This document shows, piece after piece, positions 17,143-25,966 of a stretch of DNA of 40,568 bases. Position 1 is the stretch's first letter. The number at the start of each line of letters is the position of its first letter. Position numbers and translations under genes: made by a program. Source of the DNA: Burkholderia ambifaria (lineage in GTDB: Bacteria > Pseudomonadota > Gammaproteobacteria > Burkholderiales > Burkholderiaceae); NCBI RefSeq assembly GCF_001443045.1, contig NZ_LKPJ01000046.1, forward strand, positions 1 through 40,568. The letters run 5' to 3'. The notes under the pieces were generated by a model. That model saw only the letters and a list, made by a program, of their open reading frames with translations. It was not told where the DNA came from and did not search any database.

Positions 17143-17761
17143 CCGAGCGCTGCTTCAGCCGCCGCGCCTGCCGATTCTGACGCTCGACGAGCAAAAGCTT
17201 ACACCGTCGATGGGTTACGTATTCAACAAGCGCTGGCTGGATCCCTGCGAATCGCTCGTGTCGATTTTGTGGAAGTTCGAGAAGGTAAATGCATTGCCTG
17301 GGAATGTTGTGGCACGGGTAATGGGTCCCGACATCGATCCGTACGAGGGCGTAATACCGCAACTGGGGGGCGTAAGCGTTGCGCGACTACACAGCGTCCT
17401 CGGCGTTCCTTATACGTCGCTCGAGATCGGGCTGCTGCACCCGAGTCAGCGGCGCCAGTACAGCTCACTTTTTCGTCACTGTCGCAGTTGCATTGCGCGC
17501 GGCTACCATAGCGTGGTGCACCAGATGCTGAAATTCAACACCTGTCCGGCGCATTATCGGCAGTTGGAAACCGCGTGCCGCCGCTGCGGTTATGAGGCCC
17601 CCTACGTCGTGAATGTCTGCCTGCTCGAGTCGCCGTATCGATGCGCGTTCTGTGGTGGCAGTTACGGAGGCGGTGGTTGGTCGCCAGACAGGGCTCGGCC
17701 GATGAAGTCCGAGTACCGCAAGGCGTTGACGCGACGCTATTACGAACGTCACCTGGGATAG
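17111..17761 (+). CDS. tniQ: TniQ-family transposon target-selection protein
   Basis: A 216-residue protein from the ATG at 17111. It shows the TniQ zinc-finger pattern: FRHCRSCIARGYHS at 122-134, FNTCPAHYRQLETACRRCG at 142-160 (C124, C127, C145, H148, C156, C159) and a further CAFCGG at 178-183. TniQ/TnsD proteins steer Tn7-like transposons to their targets by binding target DNA and the TnsC ATPase. At 216 residues it is short, like the TniQ of small elements rather than the longer TnsD, so a C-terminal DNA-binding part may be missing. A transposition-ATPase remnant lies immediately upstream and a repeat array 126 bp downstream. No transposase gene (tnsA/tnsB or tniA) is in the window, so this copy cannot act alone. 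Confidence 0.8.
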   Translation: MRPATFSPPRSRALLQPPRLPILTLDEQKLTPSMGYVFNKRWLDPCESLVSILWKFEKVNALPGNVVARVMGPDIDPYEGVIPQLGGVSVARLHSVLGVPYTSLEIGLLHPSQRRQYSSLFRHCRSCIARGYHSVVHQMLKFNTCPAHYRQLETACRRCGYEAPYVVNVCLLESPYRCAFCGGSYGGGGWSPDRARPMKSEYRKALTRRYYERHLG

Positions 17762-17886
17762 GGCGCAGCTCCGAAAGTTGCACGCGCGATCAACGATCAT
17801 CTGTTCAAACCCGAGGGTTGTAAATCGCGTGGCGGCGACTGCTGGCGCTGCGGGAATTGACACCGGTCTTCGCGACACCACGCGCG

Positions 17887-18205
17887 GTGACGAATTTATT
17901 TCGCGGAACGCAAGCCTATGATTTATTGGAAATTTTCCGATCCCGCGTCGGTGTCAACCTCTGAAGTGACATTTTTATTTCGCAAACGTTGACAACTTTG
18001 CTTCGATCTACGGGTGGCGACGGACAGGGCTGCGAGCCTATTGCAGTTGCACCTGAACACCACTCGACCTTCGTGGCTCGCTTCCGGTGACAACATTGGT
18101 GCGCTGCGCGCGGACTTCATGAATTCACGAGCATTTCGCATTTCCGGGCTGACAATGACTGGCGAAGTGATACTTTTACTTGTCAAACGGCGATAACTAT
18201 ATTTT
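17887..18205 (+). repeat. Transposon end with at least four transposase-site-like repeats, copy B
   Basis: Four same-orientation repeats begin at 17887 (GTGACGAATTTATTTCGCGG), 17966 (GTGACATTTTTATTTCGCAA), 18086 (GGTGACAACATTGG) and 18167 (GTGATACTTTTACTTGTCAA). The spacings are 79, 120 and 81 bp. Those at 17966 and 18167 each continue into a second half-site (GTTGACAACTTTG and GGCGATAACTATA). The array lies directly after tniQ, as expected for a Tn7/Tn5053-like element end. I could not fix the exact outer terminus; it should lie between 18190 and about 18250. Confidence 0.6.
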
Positions 18206-18315
18206 CCTTCACGCCAAGGTGATCAGGTGGGTGTCAAGCACCACGAATTCTGGTGTTCCCTGCAAGATCGCCGCAAAATTATTATGATCCTGCATTTTTT
18301 GGCGACGGAGACTTG

Positions 18316-19266
18316 ATGCGACAGGTCGGCTTGATTCTTGAAGACGGGTTCCAACTGATGGGGCTGGCTGCGCTGGCGGCCTTTGAGCTCGCTAATGCTG
18401 AACTTGGCGACGATGGCTACCGGCTGACTTTACTGTCCGAACATGGCGGCACGGTCCACTCCTCGATGAACGCTGGCATTGAAACCGTGCCGGTGGACAT
18501 CGTGCCCGATACGCTTATGGTGGCTGGCGAACTGGTTCCCAAGCGCGTCTCGGCTGGACTGTGCGCCTATGTTGCCCGCGCCGGTAGCGAAGCCAGACGG
18601 GTGGCAGGGGTTTGCACAGGTGCCTTTGTGCTGGCACAGGCGGGTCTTTTGGATGGGCGCACGGCAACGACCCATTGGGCACATGCGCGCGATCTGCAGT
18701 TGCGTTTTCCGAAGGTGCGGGTGGATGACGACCGTATCTTCATCCGTGACGGCAATATCTGGACCTCGGCGGGCATGTCCTCGGCGATCGACCTGACGTT
18801 GGCTTTGCTTGAAGATGATCACGGCTCAACTCTGTCCCGGTCCATCGCCCGCAAACTGGTCGTCTATCATCGCCGCCCGGGCGGGCAGTCTCAGTTCTCG
18901 GCGATGTTGGAGCTGGAACCGCGCTCCGACCGAATTAAGCGCGCCCTGACCTATGCGCGAGAAAACCTGCGCAATTCGCTGTCGATCGAGGAGCTGGCCG
19001 AAGCAGCCAGCTTGTCGCCGCGCCAGTTCAGTCGCGTGTTTCGCGAAGAGACGGGGCAGTCTCCAGCCAAAGCGGTCGAGCGGCTGCGCCTGGAGGCCGC
19101 GCGTGTGATGCTGGAGGATGGGCGCCATCCGCTGGACATCGTTGCACGCGACACCGGCTTTGTTGACCGCGACCGGATGCGGCGCGCCTTCCTGCGCAAC
19201 TATGGGCAAGCGCCCACAAGCCTGAAGCGCGACCCGAAGCCAATGGAAGACGGCACAGTCCCGTGA
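18316..19266 (+). CDS. GlxA-type regulator: DJ-1/PfpI domain plus AraC HTH (first copy)
   Basis: A 316-residue protein. Residues 1-185 form a DJ-1/PfpI (glutamine-amidotransferase-like) domain with the conserved cysteine in VAGVCTGAF (C100) and the following TTHWAH. Residues about 225-305 are an AraC-type double HTH (LSIEELAEAASLSPRQFSRV; DIVARDTGFVDRDRMRRAF). A GGAG sequence lies five bases before the ATG at 18316. Proteins of this kind activate nearby metabolic or stress genes. It lies just outside the transposon end and reads toward the hydrolase-SDR-MFS-AhpD genes, which it probably controls. A second regulator of the same family lies at 23614-24594. Confidence 0.85.
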   Translation: MRQVGLILEDGFQLMGLAALAAFELANAELGDDGYRLTLLSEHGGTVHSSMNAGIETVPVDIVPDTLMVAGELVPKRVSAGLCAYVARAGSEARRVAGVCTGAFVLAQAGLLDGRTATTHWAHARDLQLRFPKVRVDDDRIFIRDGNIWTSAGMSSAIDLTLALLEDDHGSTLSRSIARKLVVYHRRPGGQSQFSAMLELEPRSDRIKRALTYARENLRNSLSIEELAEAASLSPRQFSRVFREETGQSPAKAVERLRLEAARVMLEDGRHPLDIVARDTGFVDRDRMRRAFLRNYGQAPTSLKRDPKPMEDGTVP

Positions 19267-19347
19267 CCTGATTAGACGCCTTTACGTCATTCAAGCTTTC
19301 CTGTCTCGAGATAACCTGCCGGCATCACAACGGGATGGGGGAATGAC

Positions 19348-20163
19348 ATGGGCGACACCTCGCGTATCGGCTGGCTGAACACGCGCCATGGCAAACTCGC
19401 CACCATGCAGGACGGACCGGACGGTGGCATACCTCTAGTTTTGCTTCAGCGTTTCCGTGGCACCATGGACGACTGGGATCCGGCGTTCATCAAGGTCTTG
19501 TCGGCCGACAGGCGGGTGATTCGGTTCGACAGTGTCGGCATCGGTCGATCCGAAGGTCGAGTGCCGGAAACGATTGCCGAAATGGCGGTAGTCGCTGTCG
19601 AGGTCGTGGAAGAACTGGGGCTAGGGCAGGTCGACGTCCTCGGTTGGTCTCTCGGCGGCGTTGTCGCTCAACAGCTTGCGCTGGACGCTCCACATCTCAT
19701 CCGTCGCCTGATCGTCGCGGGGTCCAGTCCGGGTGGCATCACGGACGGCCCTCAGCCTCACCCCCGTGTGCCGCAAGTTATGTCGCACAGCGTCAACGAC
19801 GCTGCCGATTTCCTGTTCCTGTTCTACCCCGAATCCGAAACAAGTGTCGCTGCGGGCAAAGCTTCGCTGGATCGCATTGCCGAGCAGTCGCATGTGGGGC
19901 CAGCGGTCACGGCTGAGGCTTTCATGGCGCAGATCAAGGCCATCTCGACTTGGCCGGGCGTCTTGCACCGCGCAAAAGAATTGCGCATGCCGGTCCTGGT
20001 CGCCAACGGCGCGCATGACGTCATGTTGCCGGCCTATCGGTCCTATGTCCTGTCGCAGCAAGCGCCAGATGCCAAGCTGATTCTCTACCCGGACGCGGGT
20101 CATGCTTTCCTGTTCCAGGAAATCGACGACTTCGTGGCGCAGATAGATCTGTTTCTGGAGTAA
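19348..20163 (+). CDS. Alpha/beta-fold hydrolase
   Basis: A 271-residue protein with the alpha/beta hydrolase triad: S101 in the GWSLGG elbow, D224 in NGAHDVMLP and H252 in DAGHAFLF. There is no signal peptide. The oxyanion-side motif is changed (LLQRFRGTMDDWDP instead of the usual HG), as in several uncharacterised hydrolases found beside GlxA-type regulators. The start ATG at 19348 follows a GGGGGA Shine-Dalgarno sequence. Substrate unknown. It is the first enzyme gene downstream of the regulator and likely acts with the SDR and exporter in removing a xenobiotic or reactive compound. Confidence 0.8.
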   Translation: MGDTSRIGWLNTRHGKLATMQDGPDGGIPLVLLQRFRGTMDDWDPAFIKVLSADRRVIRFDSVGIGRSEGRVPETIAEMAVVAVEVVEELGLGQVDVLGWSLGGVVAQQLALDAPHLIRRLIVAGSSPGGITDGPQPHPRVPQVMSHSVNDAADFLFLFYPESETSVAAGKASLDRIAEQSHVGPAVTAEAFMAQIKAISTWPGVLHRAKELRMPVLVANGAHDVMLPAYRSYVLSQQAPDAKLILYPDAGHAFLFQEIDDFVAQIDLFLE

Positions 20164-20352
20164 TGGTCCTTCTGCCGCTGCCTGGGGAGAGCGCAGGATT
20201 CTCATGGGAACCAGCCGACGACCGGGTATTCGTTCCCGTCACGAGGCTTGCATGACTGTTATCGCCGTTTATATGTCATTTGAGGTGCAACCCAACTCCC
20301 GCATAGTTCATACATCGAAAGCGCCATGGTGGCGCAAGGGAAATGAAGAATC

Positions 20353-21111
20353 ATGCAGATGAGGGGCAATACCATTTTCATCACGGGCGGCACTTCCGGC
20401 ATTGGTCGCGCGCTGGCCGAGCAGTTTCACGCACTAGGCAACAAGGTCATCATCGCCGGGCGCCGCAAGGCTCTGCTCGATGAGGTCACGACAGCCAATC
20501 CGGGCATGGAAGGTGTGGCGCTGGACATTTCGGATGCGGCCGACATCGACCGCGTCGCAGCGCAGTTGATTCGCGACTATCCGTCGCTGAACGTGTTGAT
20601 CAACAATGCCGGGATCATGCCGTTTGATGATCCTTCCGGCCGGATCGATGATTCCGTCTCCCGCCAAATCCTCGACACGAATCTGCTGGGTCCGATTCGT
20701 CTGACCTCGGCGTTGATCGAGCACCTCAAGGCGCAGCCTCGCGCGACGATCATCCACAACACCTCGGTGTTGGCCTATGTGCCGATCGCGACCAACGCGG
20801 TATATTCAGCCTCGAAGGCGGCGCTGCATTCGTATGCATTGTCGCAACGCTTCATGCTCAAGGGCACGAGCGTGTCCGTGCAGGAAATCGCGCCTCCGTG
20901 GGTCGACACCGACCTCATCAAGAAGAGTGGCGACCCGCGCGCCATGCCGCTCGATGCATTCATCGCAGAAACGATGAAGGGCCTGGCGACCGAAGAGCCC
21001 GAAGTCTTTGTCGAGGCGATTCGCGCGCTGCGCGACAATCCCGGCCTGGGCGAACACGTGCTGATCGATGGCTTCAATGCCGAGATCGCCGCGAACCCTA
21101 TCCCGGTCTGA
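20353..21111 (+). CDS. Short-chain dehydrogenase/reductase (DltE-like)
   Basis: A 252-residue classical SDR. The NAD(P) loop is TGGTSGIG at 11-18, NNAG lies at 84-87, and the catalytic set is N110, S138, Y151 and K155 (YSASK). Length and motif order are normal. The R37-R38 pair in AGRRKA suggests NADPH preference. It resembles the DltE-like oxidoreductases often found beside GlxA/AraC regulators and MFS exporters. A 189-bp gap separates it from the hydrolase, so it may have its own promoter. A hairpin follows in the gap before the MFS gene. Confidence 0.85.
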   Translation: MQMRGNTIFITGGTSGIGRALAEQFHALGNKVIIAGRRKALLDEVTTANPGMEGVALDISDAADIDRVAAQLIRDYPSLNVLINNAGIMPFDDPSGRIDDSVSRQILDTNLLGPIRLTSALIEHLKAQPRATIIHNTSVLAYVPIATNAVYSASKAALHSYALSQRFMLKGTSVSVQEIAPPWVDTDLIKKSGDPRAMPLDAFIAETMKGLATEEPEVFVEAIRALRDNPGLGEHVLIDGFNAEIAANPIPV

Positions 21112-21133
21112 CGCATCCGGCCATACCATTGGA

Positions 21134-21149
21134 TCCGCACGGGTGCGGA
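21134..21149. promoter_or_regulatory. Perfect inverted repeat between the SDR and MFS genes
   Basis: TCCGCAC (21134-21140) and GTGCGGA (21143-21149) pair perfectly across two bases, and two more GC pairs can extend the stem outward. It lies 24 bp before the MFS start ATG. It lacks a T run, so it is not a standard terminator. It could be an operator for a dimeric regulator or an RNA hairpin that alters expression of the exporter. Confidence 0.4.
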
Positions 21150-21172
21150 CCCACATCAACGAGACTCGCGTC

Positions 21173-22372
21173 ATGAACGTGTCGCTCGCCGTGAACTCCC
21201 GAGCCGCGCTCATGCCGGCCGGGTTCCTTGCCCTCGGAACGTTCGCCATCGGCACAGAGGGCTTTATGATTGCGCCGCTGCTGCCGGTCATGGCCAAGGA
21301 CTTCGGTTTGCCGGTCCCGACCGTTGCGGTGCTCGTCATCGTCTTCACCCTTGTGTTGGCGCTGTCATCACCGATCTCCACGGTTGCCACCGGCCGAATG
21401 GCGCGCAAGTGGGTCTTGCTCACAGCCATGTCGCTGTTCGCCATCGGCAACGTGACGGCGGCGGTATCCGCATCGTTCGCCTTGCTGATCGCAGCACGGG
21501 TATTGATGGCTATCGCTGCAGGCCTGTACGTACCAGCGGCCAATGGGCTCGCAGGTGTCATCGTGCCGCCGAGCATGCGAGGCCGCGCACTCGCCATCGT
21601 CAGCGCGGGCCAGACATTGGCCATCGCGCTCGGACTGCCGCTAGGCGGGATGATCGGTCACGCTTTCGGTTGGCGTGCGACCTTTCTGCTGGTCGGCGTA
21701 ATGAGCGTCATCGCCATTGCGGGCATCTTCGCGGGTATTGCCCGCGACGCCGGAGAAGGAGTTGCCGTGGCGAGCCTGCGCGACCGTGTGTCCGTGATCC
21801 GCCAGGCTCCGATTCAGCACTTGCTTGGAGTTAGCCTGTTCTGGTCGATCGGCGCCTTTGCTGCCTATCCGTACATCGCGGAATACCTGGATGCCGTCCT
21901 TGCTTTCGGCCCGAATGCAATCACGGCGACGGTTTCTCTATGGGGGCTTTCTGCGGCAGCAGGGGTAATGACTGGAGGTGTGTTCAATGACCGATTCGGA
22001 GCCAATCGGGTGGTGCACGGATCGCTGATGCTGCTGGGCCTGTCGTTCCTGGCGCTGGCTATCGCCTCGCGTCTGCCGCCGCAGGTTGCCCTGGTTCCGG
22101 TGCTTGTTGCAGTCGCTGTCTGGGGCTTTACTGTCTGGTCGTACTTCCCGGCCCAGATGTCGCGGCTCATCGCGGCCGGCGCGCCGGCGCAAGCGCCGGT
22201 TGCCCTCGCGCTCAATACGTCCACCATGTACTTCGGTTTTTCTGTCGGCAGTACCTTGGGCGCCGCAGTGTTGAGCTCAGGCGCTGTCTGGGGCATCGGA
22301 GCCGTGGCGGCGCTGGCCGAACTGATCGCCTTGGCTCTCAACGCGGTCCTTAGCAGAAACGCCCGTGCCTGA
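21173..22372 (+). CDS. MFS transporter, DHA1-type drug/metabolite exporter
   Basis: A 399-residue protein with about 12 hydrophobic segments. The signature TEGFMIAPLLPVMAKDFG in the first helix and loop and the ATGRMARK loop between helices 2 and 3 are typical of the DHA1 family (AraJ/YdhP/Bcr-like exporters). It lies in the inner membrane and exchanges protons for a small molecule. The ATG at 21173 is chosen because the frame upstream runs back into the SDR gene. The gene follows the SDR by 61 bp in the same direction, so the two are probably cotranscribed. Confidence 0.85.
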   Translation: MNVSLAVNSRAALMPAGFLALGTFAIGTEGFMIAPLLPVMAKDFGLPVPTVAVLVIVFTLVLALSSPISTVATGRMARKWVLLTAMSLFAIGNVTAAVSASFALLIAARVLMAIAAGLYVPAANGLAGVIVPPSMRGRALAIVSAGQTLAIALGLPLGGMIGHAFGWRATFLLVGVMSVIAIAGIFAGIARDAGEGVAVASLRDRVSVIRQAPIQHLLGVSLFWSIGAFAAYPYIAEYLDAVLAFGPNAITATVSLWGLSAAAGVMTGGVFNDRFGANRVVHGSLMLLGLSFLALAIASRLPPQVALVPVLVAVAVWGFTVWSYFPAQMSRLIAAGAPAQAPVALALNTSTMYFGFSVGSTLGAAVLSSGAVWGIGAVAALAELIALALNAVLSRNARA

Positions 22373-22491
22373 AACTGGACGATGCTTGTACGGTGCCCTT
22401 GGTGCCTGACCGATTCAATCAACAAGACTTCTATCAAATTTCGATGGCGAATGGCTCGCCCGCGAAGACAACCTCAAATGGAGCTGACCAA

Positions 22492-23031
22492 ATGACTGCC
22501 CGGATCAATACGCCTGCCGCTGCTGCGGCCACTGACGCGACCGCCGAGGTTTTTGCCACCATCCGCAAGGCGGTGGGCATGGTTCCGAACGCTTATGCGG
22601 CCATCGGTGCTCTGAACACGCCTGCGCTGCAGGCGATTCTTTCCGCCGACGCGGTGCTCTCGAAGGGCTCGCTGTCCGCACAGGATTGCGAAACGATCAA
22701 ACTCGTGGTCAGCGCCATTTCCGGTTGTGACTACTGCGTGGCAGCACATAGCCTGGCCAGCAAGGCATCCGGTATCGCGGTCGATGCCGTGCGCGCGATT
22801 AGGGCCCTGGAGCCCACTGGTGACGCACGTCGCGATGCGCTGATTCGGTTCATTCGGGTTCTTCAGGAAAGCCGCGGAACAATTGCGTCAGAGGAATTGG
22901 AGGCTTTCCGGTCAGCAGGATACTCGGACGAGTCCGTCGTTGATGTTGCTCTGGCCATCGCGCTCATCACGTTCACGAACGTATTCAATCGAGTGAATGA
23001 CACGGTCGTGGATTTCCCCGCGTTGAAGTAG
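22492..23031 (+). CDS. Carboxymuconolactone decarboxylase / AhpD-like protein
   Basis: A 179-residue protein with the AhpD redox motif GCDYCVAAH (C79, C82, H86) in the usual helical setting. AhpD-like proteins reduce peroxidase partners or act as alkylhydroperoxidases. The ATG at 22492 is preferred because GGAG lies about 9 bases upstream; an earlier in-frame ATG at 22393 would add 33 poorly conserved-looking residues. It is last in the regulator-hydrolase-SDR-MFS-AhpD group, which points to a stress or detoxification function for the whole set. Confidence 0.8.
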   Translation: MTARINTPAAAAATDATAEVFATIRKAVGMVPNAYAAIGALNTPALQAILSADAVLSKGSLSAQDCETIKLVVSAISGCDYCVAAHSLASKASGIAVDAVRAIRALEPTGDARRDALIRFIRVLQESRGTIASEELEAFRSAGYSDESVVDVALAIALITFTNVFNRVNDTVVDFPALK

Positions 23032-23613
23032 GGCATCCGCAACTAGGCAGGAACTCGATGCTCCGCAGGAGTGTCATTCGTCGTCGATCGGACTGTCGAC
23101 AGTGTGCCGGGCGCGGCCACGCAATCGACGTTCCGGTGCCTGCGGCATGTGCGGCTGATGTTTGAGCTGCTGGACAGTGCAGTTGGCGAGCACATGCCGA
23201 AGCCGAATCGCTGACGATCGAATCGAATGATGATATCGACAGTTTCTTTCGTTTGATGTCTAAGGCGGCGCCCTTGAACTATCAGGTGATGCTAATGATT
23301 GGCATCGCGATGCAGGTTCAGGTGGCGCCGACTTTTCCGATCAGTGGGTGGGTCCACCTTGACGCTCGGCGTTCGCGGTCATTTGTCGGTCGAAGACCGA
23401 TGTCCGCGACGGAAATCGTGATAGGCAATGTCGTCATATCTCCGCGCGACACAAGCGTGGCACCGGGCTATTGCGTGTCGTTCGTCGAGGGCGGTTTGAC
23501 GTCGCCAGATTGGCGACTCGATTGGCCGTGGTGAGGACAGGATCAACGCCGCTCATGGAGGTTGATCGGCCGAGGACGCGAGATCAATTACTCGTCCCGC
23601 GCGTGCCAGTTGG
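23032..23613. other. Intergenic stretch with no recognised gene
   Basis: This interval lies between the convergent AhpD-like and second GlxA-type genes. A 93-codon plus-strand frame (23253-23534) exists, but its translation has no recognisable pattern or good ribosome binding site. A piece near 23140-23210 reads LMFELLDSAVGEHMPKPNR before a stop and could be the tail of a lost gene. No clear terminator hairpin with a T run was found. Confidence 0.35.
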
Positions 23614-24594
23614 TCAGGCAGCTTCGCTTAGTTCCTCGGGCTGATCTTCGATCGAATTGCGAACGGATCTTCTCACCGCCTGAGGAGTCAGGCCGTAACT
23701 GCGAACGAACGCTTCGCGGAGGTGATTGCGGTCGCGAAATCCCGTTTCGCGTGCAATGGTATCGAGCGTATGCCGGCCACGCTCGATCAGGACCCTTGCC
23801 GCTTCGAGTCGCAGCCGCTTGATCGCGTTGGCAGGAGACTCGCCAGTCTCCGCGAGGAAGATGCGCGCGAATTGCCGAGTGCTGATATGTGCGGCTCGTG
23901 CGAGATCGCTGACGCGCAAGGGCCCTGCCAGATTGGCGCGAGCGTATTCAAGCGCGAGTTGTATCCGGTCGGACTTGGGAGCTAGTGCCAGCAACTCGGA
24001 TTGTTGCGATTGCCGGCCCGAACGTCGTTGATTCATCACGAGTGCACGCGCAACCGAGTTCGCAAACTCGGGGCCGATATCTTCTTCCACCATACCGAGC
24101 GCGAGATCCATGGCTGCAGTCAGCCCGGCGGACGTCCAAATCGGGCCATCGGTAATAAAGATCCAGTCGCGCACGACTTGGGCAAGCGGCAAGCGCCGTT
24201 GCAGTTCGTCTGCATAGGCCCAGTGGGTTGTGGCACGTCTTCCATTGAGCAGGCCCGCCTCGCCGAGGATGAACGCACCTGTACAGAGCCCGGCCACGCG
24301 CCGGGCACTGCTGCCAATCTCTTTGACGAATTGAAGTTCGGCGGCCGATGAGGTCCGGGTGCCCGGATTAATCACACCTCCGATCATCCATGTATCGGCT
24401 GCAGCGGCCGTGTTTGCGGGTTCAGTCAGAACCGAAAGACCGAGCGACGAACGAACCGGCCCGCCGGCGACGGAAACATTCGTTAGATGGTAAATCTGCT
24501 CTTTTGCTACGACGTTCGCAATCTCGAACACAGCCTGAGTCCCGATTGCCATCACCTGGAAACCTTCCGTCAGGAGAAAACCAATTCGATGCAT
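23614..24594 (-). CDS. GlxA-type regulator: DJ-1/PfpI domain plus AraC HTH (second copy)
   Basis: A 326-residue protein on the minus strand. The DJ-1/PfpI domain carries VAGLCTGAF with the conserved Cys and TTHWAYADEL. The C-terminal AraC domain has LRVSDLARAAHISTRQFARI and a second helix pair (TIARETGFRDRNHLREAF). The chosen start (24594) has GGTGGG a few bases upstream; a start at 24618 would add eight residues. It is similar in layout and motifs to the regulator at 18316, clearly the same family but diverged. The two face each other and frame the detoxification genes. Cys and His in the PfpI domain are kept, so ligand sensing may be intact. Confidence 0.85.
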   Translation of the reverse strand: MHRIGFLLTEGFQVMAIGTQAVFEIANVVAKEQIYHLTNVSVAGGPVRSSLGLSVLTEPANTAAAADTWMIGGVINPGTRTSSAAELQFVKEIGSSARRVAGLCTGAFILGEAGLLNGRRATTHWAYADELQRRLPLAQVVRDWIFITDGPIWTSAGLTAAMDLALGMVEEDIGPEFANSVARALVMNQRRSGRQSQQSELLALAPKSDRIQLALEYARANLAGPLRVSDLARAAHISTRQFARIFLAETGESPANAIKRLRLEAARVLIERGRHTLDTIARETGFRDRNHLREAFVRSYGLTPQAVRRSVRNSIEDQPEELSEAA

Positions 24595-24618
24595 TCTGCC
24601 CACCAAGTCTCTCATCAA

Positions 24619-25104
24619 AATGATGAATTATAGGGGGTGCAGTGAAGTAATGCAGAGGTCCGAAATTATTTTTATAAGGTTACGATCATTTGTGCATGAA
24701 CCAGAATTTTATTGCGGGAATTGACCACGGAACGTTGTGCGCCGACATCTCGCCGTCACATCCCAACATATGGAAAGGCCGTGCTTCGGTAGATGGATAC
24801 GTTCTGATGGTGCCGAACCAAAATAGGGCTATTTGTAGACTCAATGTGACGCGTAGGACAGGGTCGATGTTTGTCTCAAATCATACTCATAAATGTCCTT
24901 TGAGAATTGGTAAGCAGCGTTGATCATAGGAGCCGCGGCAATGCAGCATCAGTCAGGTTGAGCATGAAGAAGGTTACGTGCGACGGTGCACCATGAACCG
25001 CGTGACAACAGTTCGTACTCTTTCATAAGTTATCGATTTTTTGTCAGAAAGATGAGCAGGCACGCAAGCAACACGCGAGATTCAAGGGTGCGATATCGCG
25101 CCGG
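24619..25104. other. AT-richer intergenic region, no gene recognised
   Basis: This is the upstream region of the second GlxA-type gene. A 77-codon plus frame at 24690-24923 has no recognisable content. The stretch tttataaggttacgatcatt near 24670-24690 could be part of a promoter, but I cannot assign one. The base composition is clearly lower in GC than that of the flanking genes and suggests acquired or decaying DNA. Confidence 0.3.
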
Positions 25105-25505
25105 GAACCGAGTGGGCTGCAACGCCGGACTGATCAACAGAGATATCGGTACGATGCGAGACGAAGAAATCGCCATTGCGAGTGCGGCCGATGCCGAACT
25201 GAAGCGTGATTGCTCACGCCTGCGCGACGATGCGCCTATTGGGGCATTGTCTGGTCTGAAGGCCGTGGTCAGCTTGCCGCTGAGTGTTTTGCAGGGTCCC
25301 GCGCGGAGTCTTCGTGATCTGGATTTCTCTATCACCCTGCCCGGGTCAAGCTACACGGTGCTCTGCTGTTGGTCGCAAAAGAACGAGGTTCAACAGAAGC
25401 TTTTTCAAAGCACCGAGCCGATTGATCCGGCGGTCGACAGCACGGGGATGAAGGTCCGTAGTGAAGGCGTGCAGAGAGTTCGTACGCATGGTCGAGAATG
25501 GGGGG
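25105..25505 (+). pseudogene. IS5-family transposase remnant
   Basis: Within an open frame from 24986 to 25747, the segment 25105-25505 reads like a worn IS5-family transposase: NAGLINRDIGTMRDEE at the N-terminal position, then LKAVVSLPLSVLQGPARSL, LPGSSYTVL and PAVDSTGMKV with the first catalytic Asp of the DDE set. After RTHGREW the similarity stops, so the second and third acidic residues are absent. Family positions have drifted but no stop codon occurs. No terminal inverted repeats were recognised. It is a dead copy in an AT-rich zone. Confidence 0.6.
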
Positions 25506-25747
25506 CAAGTGGCTACCTCATCGTTCGCTTGCCGAGGCAGTCACGTATCGGTATCAAGCACCTACTGGTCCCTGAATGCGGTCTCGGCGCGTCGACGTGC
25601 AGGCGTATGAACTGCCGATTAGGATCAATCAATCGCACGACTGAGATCGCAGGCTCACAGTCTGTCTTCGTTGAAAATCGTGAAAAAATATCACATCGTC
25701 CGTGTGTTGGATTTGCTGGAGAAGTATATTGTCTCATTTTTTTATAG

Positions 25748-25966
25748 ATAGAAATATTTAATCTAACATATCTGATTTGTCGTATTTAGATGCGTATTGA
25801 TTATATCGAATGTCGTACTTCTCCGTGGCCTATTTTTTGGGATTTATCTGTTTATCTAGGCGATAAAACTATATATGACATGGATTGGATGCGATATCGG
25901 TTTTTGAATTGATGTGGGGTTCAGAACGATTCTGTCTATGAACTATTTAAACTTTGGGGTGAAGAA
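25748..25966. other. Strongly AT-rich leader before the 239-residue protein
   Basis: This is the lowest-GC part of the window (many runs such as atagaaatatttaatc and aaaactatatatgac). No gene is seen. The region ends with a good Shine-Dalgarno sequence (GGTGAAG) for the ATG at 25967. It likely holds the promoter of that gene and would be a natural target for H-NS-type silencing. Confidence 0.35.

Noticed and set aside
23253..23534. A 93-codon plus-strand frame in the gap before the second GlxA-type gene
   Set aside because: No ribosome binding site and no recognisable protein; more likely chance.
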